From Acinetobacter colistiniresistens (lineage in GTDB: Bacteria; Pseudomonadota; Gammaproteobacteria; Pseudomonadales; Moraxellaceae), in assembly GCF_024582815.1 (NCBI RefSeq), contig NZ_CP102099.1, positions 2,232,001 to 2,296,000 on the forward strand: 64,000 nt of DNA, written 5' to 3'. Position numbers and translations under genes: made by a program. Shown piece after piece: positions 56,703 to 64,000 of the stretch; within the stretch, counting starts at the first letter, position 1; each line of letters begins with the position of its first letter. Under the pieces are notes generated by a model. That model saw only the letters and a list, made by a program, of their open reading frames with translations, did no database searches and was not told the origin of the DNA.

Positions 56703-58018
56703 GGGACTGTTCTAAATTTTGTGTAAGTACTTAATTTTCATTTATCCTTCAGAGGATAATTACAAAAGGTACTTCACATGGATGAAGCAACAATCAAAAG
56801 TATGGCTGCCGAATTGGCTAAAGGTCTAAAAACACCAGAAGACTTAAACCAAATGACAGCAGTCTTTAAAAAATTCATGATTGAAACTGCACTCAATACT
56901 GAACTTTCAGACCATCTCGGTTATGAAAAGCATCAGTCCAGGAAAGGCTCAAATAGCCGTAATGGGTTTAGTTCTAAAACCATTACAACTCAAGATGGAC
57001 AACTGGCTTTAGATATTCCCCGTGATCGAGAAGGTTCATTTGAGCCACAAATTATCAAAAGCACCAAACACGCATCACCAGTATGGATGACCAAATCCTC
57101 TCACTGTATGCAAAAGGAATGACTAATAGGAAATTGTAGCCTTCTTCAAAGAAATGTACGATGCCGATGTCTCAGCATCTCTCATCAGCAAAGTTACCGA
57201 TGCTGTGATTGAGCAAGTGACTGAGTGGCAAAATAGAGCCTTAGATAGCCTTTATCCTGTTGTCTATCTTGACTGTATTGTTGTCAAAGTCCGTCAGCAC
57301 TCCAATGTGATTAACAAGTCCGTATACCTTGCTTTAGGCATCAATATGGATGGACAAAAAGAATTACTGGGTATGTGGATTGCTCAGACAGAAGGTGCCA
57401 AATTCTGGCTGTCAGTCATGACAGAGCTAAAAAATCGAGGAGTACAGGATATTCTTGTTGCCTGTGTAGATGGATTAAAAGGCTTTCCTGACGCGATAGC
57501 CTCCGTTTACCCTCATACTGATATTCAACTGTGTATCGTGCATGTTGTACGCAATAGCCTGAGATTTGTAAGCTGGAAAGACTACAAGGCTGTTACCTCG
57601 GGTCTGAAAGCGATTTATCAGGCAAGTACAGAGGAAAATGCTTTAAAGTCCCTAGACATCTTCTGTGATCAATGGAATCACCAGTATCCCAAAATTGGAG
57701 AATCCTGGCGGGCCAATTGGGAAAATATCCGAACGATCTTTAGCTATCCAGCCGAAATACGTCATGCAATTTATACAACAAATGCGATTGAGTCGTTGAA
57801 TAGCGTAATACGCCATTCAACGAAGAAGAGGAAAATCTTTTCATCTGATGACTCAGTAAAGAAGGTCATTTACTTAGCAACATCAAATGCTGCGAAGAAA
57901 TGGACGATGCCAATTCAAAATTGGCGTTTAGCAATGAATTGGTTTACGATTCAGTTCGATGATCGATTAAAAGATCATTTATAAAAAATGGAACTTACAC
58001 AAAATAATTTACAGGCTC
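56703..58018 (+). mobile_element. IS256-family insertion sequence (1316 bp)
   Basis: The ends are imperfect inverted repeats: the first 28 bases and the reverse complement of the last 28 agree at 20 positions, with the block TTTTGTGTAAGT shared exactly. GAAAAAAA is duplicated on both sides. The 8-bp duplication, length and transposase type fit IS256. The specific IS name was not determined. Confidence 0.88.
56778..57984 (+). pseudogene. IS256-family transposase with two frameshifts
   Basis: Three consecutive frames together encode a full-length (~400 residue) Mutator/IS256 transposase. The first (56778-~57057) runs MDEATIKSMAAELAKGLK to EPQIIK. The second (~57058-57128) continues HQTRITSMDDQILSLYAKGMTNR. 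The third (~57131-57984) resumes EIVAFFKEMYDADVSAS to the C-terminus. One A appears missing from the run at 57057-57060 and one G from 57129-57130. DDE residues are in YLDCIVVK, ACVDGLKGF and TTNAIESLNS. Either real decay or homopolymer sequencing errors could explain this. Confidence 0.88.
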
Positions 58019-58026
58019 GAAAAAAA
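58019..58026 (+). repeat. Right 8-bp target site duplication of the IS256-type element
   Basis: GAAAAAAA matches the left copy at 56695-56702. Confidence 0.8.
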
Positions 58027-58548
58027 GTGTGATTGAAGAAATTACACCGAAAGGTGCGCAACTCCTTTATCGTGTCGATACAGGGGATTTACGGCCTGGT
58101 CAAACGGTTTCAGGTCCGACGCTCATGTTAGTTGCCGACTATGTACTCTATATTGCAATTATGGGGCACTTAGGTCTGGTCGCGATGGCAGTCACCACCA
58201 ATATGACCATTAACTTCTTCCGGAAGCCCAATGGCAACCGTGATATTCGGGCGGTATGTAAATTAATCAAAGTGGGGAAAACTTTGGTAACGGGTGAGGT
58301 CTGGTTATATTCGCTTGATGACGATGAACCTGTCGCACATGTGATCGGGACTTATGCGTTACCGTCAAGTCAAGCTTAGAAATTAAGCTATTCATTAACA
58401 AAAATTTTTATTAAAACCCGAAAGCACCCGATTACTGAGGAATTGACTGCAAATCTGTTAAAAATGGAAAACATGTCATAGGATAATAGAAATAAATCAG
58501 GTGTGATGGAGGAGGATAGAGACAATAAATCTTATCGGGAAGAAAAAA

Positions 58549-59541
58549 ATGATAATTAGAAATAGTTTAATCGGTTTAACACTACTTGGATGTGCAATAA
58601 CAACTCAAGCTAAGCAGACGGTTTGTGTTTTTGATCCAGTTGGTAAGTCGGGTGATGCATTCGCATTGGCAAAGGATTATGCGCTCGAAGCTAAAAAGTG
58701 GGGTGCTGACATTGATTTAAGAGCTTATGTGGATGAACGCGTCGCTGCCGAGGATTTAAAAGTTGGGCAATGTGATGGTGCGATCATCAGCGGTTTACGT
58801 GGGCGTCAGTTCAACAAATATATTGGCTCTTTAGATGCGATTGGTGCATTGACCGATTTAAAAACCGCCATTCTTGCCTATCAGTTACTGTCTAAGCCCC
58901 AAGCTGCAAAAAGTATGATTAATGGGCCTTATGAAATTGCAGGTTTAGGAACGATTGGCCCTGCATATTTGTTTGTAGTAGATCGAAGTATTAATACACT
59001 GGCAAAGGCGGCAGGTAAAAAAGTAGGGGTCTTTGCTTATGATGAAGCACAACCTAAGCTTGTTGCGCAAGTGGGTGCCCAGGCGGTCTCCGTCGATGTG
59101 ACCAATGCTGGAGCAAAGTTTAATAATCATCAAATTGATATCGTGCCTGCACCAATCGTCGCCTACAAACCATTTGAATTGTATAAGGGGTTGGGAGATA
59201 AAGGCGGAATTGTAAAATTTCCACTGACACAAATCTCGGCAAACTTTATTATTCGAAAAGATAAATTTCCCGAAGGATTCGGGCAGAAATCACGTGAATG
59301 GGTGGCAGGGCAATTGGGACGTACCTTTAATATTATTGCCAAATATGAAAAGGAAATTCCTGCAAAATACTGGATGAATATTTCAGCAGAAGAACAGGTG
59401 AACTATATGAAAATGATGCGAGAAGCTCGTATCGCTTTAACCAAAGCTGGAATTTATGATCCCAAGATGATGAACTTCTTGAAAAAGGTGCGTTGTAAAC
59501 AGAGTCCTAATAATTTTGAATGTGCACTCAATGATGAATAA
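58549..59541 (+). CDS. Putative periplasmic solute-binding protein (TRAP/DctP-like)
   Basis: The 330-residue protein has an N-terminal signal peptide (MIIRNSLIGLTLLGCAITTQA, cleaved after ~residue 21) and a periplasmic-binding-like fold: VCVFDPVGKSGDAFALAKDYALEAKKWG, then DGAIISGLRGRQF. It resembles a family annotated as putative solute-binding proteins. No ABC or TRAP permease genes adjoin it, so its partner is unknown. It is followed by a weak terminator hairpin. Confidence 0.72.
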   Translation: MIIRNSLIGLTLLGCAITTQAKQTVCVFDPVGKSGDAFALAKDYALEAKKWGADIDLRAYVDERVAAEDLKVGQCDGAIISGLRGRQFNKYIGSLDAIGALTDLKTAILAYQLLSKPQAAKSMINGPYEIAGLGTIGPAYLFVVDRSINTLAKAAGKKVGVFAYDEAQPKLVAQVGAQAVSVDVTNAGAKFNNHQIDIVPAPIVAYKPFELYKGLGDKGGIVKFPLTQISANFIIRKDKFPEGFGQKSREWVAGQLGRTFNIIAKYEKEIPAKYWMNISAEEQVNYMKMMREARIALTKAGIYDPKMMNFLKKVRCKQSPNNFECALNDE

Positions 59542-59563
59542 ACATGACTTAATCGGCTGAATG

Positions 59564-59600
59564 AACCCTCTCTTTATTCATTGTAATTCAGAGGGTTTTT
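59564..59600 (+). terminator. Probable terminator after the solute-binding protein gene
   Basis: AACCCTC / GAGGGTT arms with a long loop are followed by a T-run on the plus strand. Confidence 0.55.
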
Positions 59601-59719
59601 CATGAATAGCAGGGCAAGCGTTTTTAAAAAACATAACAACATTTAAGTATGCGAAATAGCGAGAACATGCTACAACTAAGCATGTTCAAATTTATTTGTT
59701 GTTACGATTTTCAACTGAT

Positions 59720-60496
59720 ATGACGCTACCGCTCGACCTAATACCTTTATCGCAAATTGAGTCTAATCAAGAGCATATTTTAGCGATTAAGCGTAATGAC
59801 CTGTTGCCTTTGCTCAATGATCCTCATCGTCTCAATTATTATGCAGATCACTTAGTGCAGGCGCAAAGTGTCTTATTAAATGGCGTAGACCCTAGACTGA
59901 ATCAACAATTAAGTGAAGTGATTGCTCAAATCATTCAGCAATTGTCATCATCTAAAAAATATTTGGCTACACGCCGTTTTAATGCGCTGCAAAAATGGTT
60001 AGGTATTGATATTGAGTATGATGCAGGGCAGGTCAAGTATGTCAAAGATCTGGATCGTTTAATCAATGAGGCGAACCATTTAAGCCAGAGATTGCAGATC
60101 GAGATTCAAAAGTCACAATCGCGTTTACAGCAAGCCCTAGGGTTAAGAGAACAAATGGCTGCCTATATACAGGCTGCTGATGAGTTCCTAAAAGAATATC
60201 CTCAATTTACGAAACAGCAAATACTAGACCATTTTGTTGAACGGCTCTCTAAAAAGATCAATACGTTGCAGACATTGCAAACAAGCAATGATATTGCGAT
60301 GAAACAAATGCAATTATCCCAGCACTTATCTTTTAGTCTTCTGGATCGTTTCAAAGAGGCGCAGCAAGTCTTGATTCCTGCATGGCGCTACCATTTAGAA
60401 CAAAGCCGAGCGTCTCATTCAACAGCGACACTGGATCAGCTAGATCAGAGCCGAGAAGATTTAATTCAAAATTTGAAAAAATCATTACAGAAATAA
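59720..60496 (+). CDS. Short TelA-like coiled-coil protein
   Basis: The ~258-residue soluble helical protein is rich in Gln, Leu and charged residues. Its C-terminal half parallels TelA encoded next door: LLDRFKEAQQVLIPAWRYHLEQS aligns with LVDKFYAIKNITLPAWKNQISLA, and the LGLREQMAAYIQAADEFLKE segment lies in the same place as YKQLGVYIAAGQLKQ. It is likely a diverged paralogue. An upstream TTG (59696) is possible; neither start has a strong ribosome-binding site. It is in a three-gene unit. Confidence 0.65.
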   Translation: MTLPLDLIPLSQIESNQEHILAIKRNDLLPLLNDPHRLNYYADHLVQAQSVLLNGVDPRLNQQLSEVIAQIIQQLSSSKKYLATRRFNALQKWLGIDIEYDAGQVKYVKDLDRLINEANHLSQRLQIEIQKSQSRLQQALGLREQMAAYIQAADEFLKEYPQFTKQQILDHFVERLSKKINTLQTLQTSNDIAMKQMQLSQHLSFSLLDRFKEAQQVLIPAWRYHLEQSRASHSTATLDQLDQSREDLIQNLKKSLQK

Positions 60497-60505
60497 GAGG
60501 GAAAT

Positions 60506-61639
60506 ATGATGTCAGATTCAGAACTTAGCAAGGTATCTCATGAGCCTGAAATTCAGACAGCGCAACGTTTTGAGCAGTTGAACCTTAAAGATTTAGGCTT
60601 ACAGCCACAAGATTTTGCTGAAGTGATGGATGCGCACAAAGAGCTGGCAGATATCAGCACCACTGTAGTGGCAGAATATGGCAAAAATATTGCCAATAAA
60701 ACATCCACTTATACCGATGAATTACTGAGTTTGGTTCAAAATAAGGACTTAGATGCTACAGGGCAAAAGTTGAATGAAGTGGTGCAGGTTGCACAACAAC
60801 TCAATACCTCAAGTATTTTGAATAAGTCTAAAAATTCAGGCTTCTTTGGTGGCTTGCTGAGTAAATTTAAAGGCGCCAGACAGAGCTTTGATCAGCACTT
60901 TAATACGACTAAAGAGCAAATCGATGTGCTGGTCAAAGAAATTGAAAGTTCACAGACTGGTTTAAAAGCACGTGTTGGAACATTAGATAAAATGTTCGAT
61001 GCAGTACAGGATGAATATAAGCAACTGGGTGTTTATATCGCTGCAGGACAATTGAAACAGCAAGATATTCAGCAGCAGATTTCGGCACTCACCACGCAAG
61101 AGCAAGATCAGCAAATCACTCAGCAGATCTATGATCTTAATCACTTGGCCAATAACCTTGAAAAAAGAGTCAGTGATTTGCAGGTTTTACAACAATCTGC
61201 GATGCAGACCTTGCCGATGATTCGGATTATTCAGTCGAATAACTTGATGTTGGTGGATAAGTTCTATGCCATTAAAAATATTACGTTACCGGCATGGAAA
61301 AACCAGATTAGTCTGGCGATTTCATTACAAGAGCAAAAGAACAGCGTGCAGTTAGCAAAAGCGATTGATGACACCACCAATGAATTATTGCGTCGTAATG
61401 CGGAGTTATTGCATCAAAACTCCGTGGATACTGCTAAGGCCAATCAGCGTTCAGTGATTGATGTGGAAACGCTTGAACATGTACAAAACACCCTCATTAA
61501 AACGGTAAATGATGTGATTCAAATTCAGAAAGAGGGCATGCAAAAACGTGCCGAAGCGACCACTCGTTTACGAGCATTGCAGGAGAGTTTAAATCATTTG
61601 GTTCTGGAGAATAGTGGACAGAATCCATCTAAATCTTGA
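60506..61639 (+). CDS. telA: TelA/KlaA family (toxic anion resistance) protein
   Basis: The 377-residue soluble, all-helical protein has the TelA core from about residue 140 (FDQHFNTTKEQIDVLVKEIE...) to MIRIIQSNNLMLVDKFYAIKNITLPAWKNQI. TelA family proteins are linked to tellurite and other stress resistance, though the biochemistry is not settled. Its upstream gene encodes a related short protein, and the downstream gene a membrane protein. Gaps of 9 and 30 bp suggest one transcript. No ter genes were found. Confidence 0.85.
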   Translation: MMSDSELSKVSHEPEIQTAQRFEQLNLKDLGLQPQDFAEVMDAHKELADISTTVVAEYGKNIANKTSTYTDELLSLVQNKDLDATGQKLNEVVQVAQQLNTSSILNKSKNSGFFGGLLSKFKGARQSFDQHFNTTKEQIDVLVKEIESSQTGLKARVGTLDKMFDAVQDEYKQLGVYIAAGQLKQQDIQQQISALTTQEQDQQITQQIYDLNHLANNLEKRVSDLQVLQQSAMQTLPMIRIIQSNNLMLVDKFYAIKNITLPAWKNQISLAISLQEQKNSVQLAKAIDDTTNELLRRNAELLHQNSVDTAKANQRSVIDVETLEHVQNTLIKTVNDVIQIQKEGMQKRAEATTRLRALQESLNHLVLENSGQNPSKS

Positions 61640-61669
61640 GATGTGTTTTAGTTATTAAAGGAAAGATCA

Positions 61670-62587
61670 TTGTCGCCTATAGAAGATTTTAGCGTACAGC
61701 CGATAGACCAACGTTTGGATGTTCTGAAAAAGCGTCAGCGACATTTAATGCTCTGGTTTATTTTGACCAGTATGTTAGTGGTAGTGAGTATTGCATCGCT
61801 ATTTTTGCAAAAAGAATTCATCTATCGGCTCTTTGATCTTTCGACACATGTTCAGACCTTGGATTTGCCTTATCATGTTCAAGAATTTATCCCATTTAAA
61901 CAACCTGTCGATTATTTATTTAATTTGTTGTCCTGGTTTGGTTGGCTGTTTCTGAAAATATTTATTTCATTCATTGGTGCATTTTTACTGGTCAGTTGGG
62001 TGAAGAAATTTAAGTTTTTTCAACAGCGTTTTCAGGCGTGGTCGCAACGAATCTTGGCTTGGGTCATTGCATTTATTTTGCTTTGGTCAGGCCTGAGCTA
62101 TATCCAATATGACTGGAAAGATGAAACCAAACAGGCTTATCAACAATGGATGAGTTATCAAAATAATATTGTTGAGAGCCAAATTGCTCAAGACTTACAG
62201 CAAGCTGACATTGAGCCGACTGAAAAAGCTTATGTTTTAGCGCAGGTTGCAATGTTACATCAGCCTATTGATCGCAAGACTGCAAATAGTTATGTGAATC
62301 AATTGATCGAAGCTGAAAAGCGTAATCCAGTTCAGTTTAAAGCCTATGATTTTAAGCCTGAACAGTTGTGGGTGATGCAGCAGCAGCTCTATGGTAAAAG
62401 CATTACGGCAATCACCCAGCCTTTAGATCTCCGCGCGCAACAAGCAGAGCGGATCTCTCAGATTGTAAATATAATCTTGTGCGGATTGCTTATATTGGCG
62501 ATTGCTTTAAGCACGGCCTTATATGCACTTGCCAATAATTTGAAAAAGCGTCGTGCTCGGATTAGTCAAAAGCTCGATGTCTTATAA
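61670..62587 (+). CDS. Membrane protein of the TelA cluster (unknown function)
   Basis: The 305-residue protein has about four membrane helices: ~29-47, ~85-108, ~128-146 and ~268-290. A periplasmic or cytoplasmic Gln/Lys-rich region lies between the third and fourth. No family was recognised. The start is a TTG with an AAAGGAAAG site 6-9 bp upstream. Its proximity to TelA suggests that it anchors or works with the two TelA-like proteins. Confidence 0.65.
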   Translation: MSPIEDFSVQPIDQRLDVLKKRQRHLMLWFILTSMLVVVSIASLFLQKEFIYRLFDLSTHVQTLDLPYHVQEFIPFKQPVDYLFNLLSWFGWLFLKIFISFIGAFLLVSWVKKFKFFQQRFQAWSQRILAWVIAFILLWSGLSYIQYDWKDETKQAYQQWMSYQNNIVESQIAQDLQQADIEPTEKAYVLAQVAMLHQPIDRKTANSYVNQLIEAEKRNPVQFKAYDFKPEQLWVMQQQLYGKSITAITQPLDLRAQQAERISQIVNIILCGLLILAIALSTALYALANNLKKRRARISQKLDVL

Positions 62588-62714
62588 ATCTTGGTTCGGT
62601 TTATCCGATCAAATCCATAAAAACATACTGTTTTACCTATTTAGTACTTTTGCGTACTATAGCCTTATTGAATGAATTTAGCTGATTTGAAAGTCTTAGC
62701 GTTTGGAGAAATAT

Positions 62715-64000
62715 ATGTTAGATCAAAATATTAAAACTCAATTAAAAGCTTACTTAGAACGTTTAGAAAGTCCAATCGAGTTGGTTGCTGCTTTAGATGA
62801 CTCAGACAAAGCAGACAAAATCAAAGAACTCGTGACTGAAATTGCTGAGCTTTCTGACCAAGTTACGGCGCGTTTTGACGGTTCAAACGCTCGCCGTCCT
62901 AGTTTCGGTGTGGCCAAAGCAGGCGAACAACCTCGTGTGTTCTTTGCTGGCTTACCGATGGGACATGAGTTTACTTCTTTGATCTTGGCATTGTTACAAG
63001 TGTCGGGTTATGCCCCTAAGGTCTCTGATGAAGTACTGACTCAGATCAAAGGTTTAAATTTAACTGCAAACTTCGATGTATTCGTATCGTTAAGCTGTCA
63101 CAACTGTCCAGATGTAGTGCAAGCTTTAAACTTGATTGCTATCAATAATCCAAATACCACGGCGACCATGATTGATGGTGCCTTCTTCCAAGACGAAGTT
63201 GAAGAACGCAAAATCTTGGCTGTACCCATGGTATTCCAAGACAATCAGCATATTGGCCAAGGCCGTATGACACTGGAAGAAATCGTAGCCAAACTGGATA
63301 GCAATTCAGCTGAGAAAGATGCAGCCGCAATCAATGCCAAAGATGCATTTGATGTGTTGGTGATTGGTGGTGGTCCTGCGGGTGGTACAGCGGCAATCTA
63401 TGCAGCACGTAAAGGCATTAAAACCGGTATCGTGGCTGAACGCTTTGGTGGTCAGGTCATGGATACCATGGACATTGAGAACTTCACTACGGTTCAAAAA
63501 ACGGTAGGTCCACAGTTTGCCCAAGATATGGAAGCCCATGTGCGTGAGTACGGTGTAGACATCATGAACCTGCAACGTGTCAGCAAGATCACGGGGGCAG
63601 ATCAAACGGCCAATGGTCTGGTTGAAGTGGAACTGGAAAATGGTGCCAAACTTGAATCGAAAACCATCATTCTTTCAACGGGTGCACGTTGGAGAGAGAT
63701 GAATGTCCCAGGTGAAGCAGAGTATCGGACGCGCGGTGTTGCGTACTGCCCACACTGTGATGGCCCATTATTCAAAGGTAAACGTGTTGCGGTGATTGGT
63801 GGCGGTAACTCTGGTGTAGAAGCAGCCATTGACCTTGCAGGCATTGTTGAGCATGTGACTTTGGTTGAGTTTGATACCAAACTTCGTGCTGACCAAGTAT
63901 TGCAGGACAAATTAAACAGCTTGCCAAATACCACCGTGATCATGAATGCCTTGAGTACTGAAGTGGTAGGTGATGGTTCACAAGTCACGGCGCTGAAGTA
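62715..64000 (+). CDS. ahpF: Alkyl hydroperoxide reductase subunit F (partial, runs off the window)
   Basis: The gene starts with an ATG at 62715, with GGAG 8 bp upstream, and remains open to the window edge (about 428 codons seen of the usual ~520). AhpF passes electrons from NADH through FAD and two disulfides to the peroxiredoxin AhpC. The N-terminal double thioredoxin-fold domain contains SCHNCPD (~residue 130), the FAD motif [12 protein letters not shown] is near residue 218, the active disulfide is CPHCDG (~346), and the NADH motif [12 protein letters not shown] follows. ahpC is not in the visible part. Confidence 0.95.
   Translation, partial: MLDQNIKTQLKAYLERLESPIELVAALDDSDKADKIKELVTEIAELSDQVTARFDGSNARRPSFGVAKAGEQPRVFFAGLPMGHEFTSLILALLQVSGYAPKVSDEVLTQIKGLNLTANFDVFVSLSCHNCPDVVQALNLIAINNPNTTATMIDGAFFQDEVEERKILAVPMVFQDNQHIGQGRMTLEEIVAKLDSNSAEKDAAAINAKDAFDVLVIGGGPAGGTAAIYAARKGIKTGIVAERFGGQVMDTMDIENFTTVQKTVGPQFAQDMEAHVREYGVDIMNLQRVSKITGADQTANGLVEVELENGAKLESKTIILSTGARWREMNVPGEAEYRTRGVAYCPHCDGPLFKGKRVAVIGGGNSGVEAAIDLAGIVEHVTLVEFDTKLRADQVLQDKLNSLPNTTVIMNALSTEVVGDGSQVTALK

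Larger units (their letters stand above)
56636..58379 (+). pseudogene. Hot-dog (PaaI-type) thioesterase gene interrupted by an IS
   Basis: The 5' part (56636-56702, MAATKEEIKGFLAQEFPQALKK) and the 3' part (58027-58379, beginning VIEEITPKGAQLLYRV) join in frame once the IS and one copy of the GAAAAAAA duplication are removed. The product would be about 140 residues with GQTVSGPTLMLVADYVLYIAIMGH, characteristic of hot-dog thioesterases. With the IS present, a short protein could only start at the GTG at 58029. It was probably co-transcribed with the desaturase. Confidence 0.85.

Noticed and set aside
62590..62714. Possible OxyR site upstream of ahpF
   Set aside because: CTAT/ATAG-like pieces are present, but their spacing does not fit the OxyR pattern convincingly.
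63142..63988. Minus-strand ORFs at the right edge
   Set aside because: They are antisense to ahpF, which is clearly the real gene in that region.

Overview
The window looks like a chromosomal segment of an Acinetobacter species. It is AT-rich. It carries an almost typical AceR/AceI pair (the chlorhexidine efflux system first described in A. baumannii), a GspL-GspM pair detached from any other type II secretion genes, and a recA gene with no recognisable LexA box upstream. The remaining proteins read as gammaproteobacterial (Moraxellaceae-like). Nearly all of it is ordinary core genome. The clear accessory DNA is one IS256-type insertion sequence, one MITE-like element and one smaller palindromic repeat.

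Layout. 1-5.6 kb: the tail of an unknown gene, a MITE-like element lodged inside a terminator, benE, leuE, tal, divergent aceR/aceI, and a tautomerase. 5.7-12.2 kb: mfd, a HIT-like protein, a six-helix membrane class III adenylate cyclase, and an unknown protein. 12.3-17.8 kb: the complete isc operon (iscR-iscS-iscU-iscA-hscB-hscA-fdx) on the minus strand, with a promoter overlapped by an IscR-type site. 17.8-25.8 kb: an SCP2/UbiJ-like membrane protein, a phasin, HU, PpiD, CpoB, the 4.5S SRP RNA, recX, recA, hslR and yrfG. 25.8-32.8 kb: cysQ, a histidine phosphatase, a ricin-type lectin-like protein, an unknown protein, rpsT, an SDR-like protein, rraA, a double GST-N protein and a small unknown.

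32.9-41.1 kb: a lipid-metabolism block in which a thiolase with a long Thr/Ala/Lys-rich N-terminal tail diverges from FabG4-like, HtdX-like and beta-lactamase-fold hydrolase genes, followed by a GNAT, and a TetR/MFS pair with twin operators. 41.1-51.7 kb: Maf, DUF2237, pgk, two lipoproteins, a nitroreductase, gpsA, sixA, gspL-gspM, pyrD, cvpA and purF. 51.7-58.4 kb: a large M48-like membrane protein that has lost its HExxH motif, uppP, a PaaX-like regulator, a fatty acid desaturase, and a hot-dog thioesterase split by the IS256-type element, whose own transposase carries two frameshifts. 58.5-64 kb: an orphan periplasmic binding protein, a three-gene TelA-type cluster (a short TelA-like protein, TelA and a membrane protein), and the start of ahpF, which runs off the window.

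No CRISPR array, prophage, tRNA or rRNA gene was seen. The strongest candidates for under-described biology are the M48-like pseudoprotease at 51.8-53.6 kb, the TelA pair with its membrane partner, and the tailed thiolase with a possible second start. No complete new defence or mobile system is evident.
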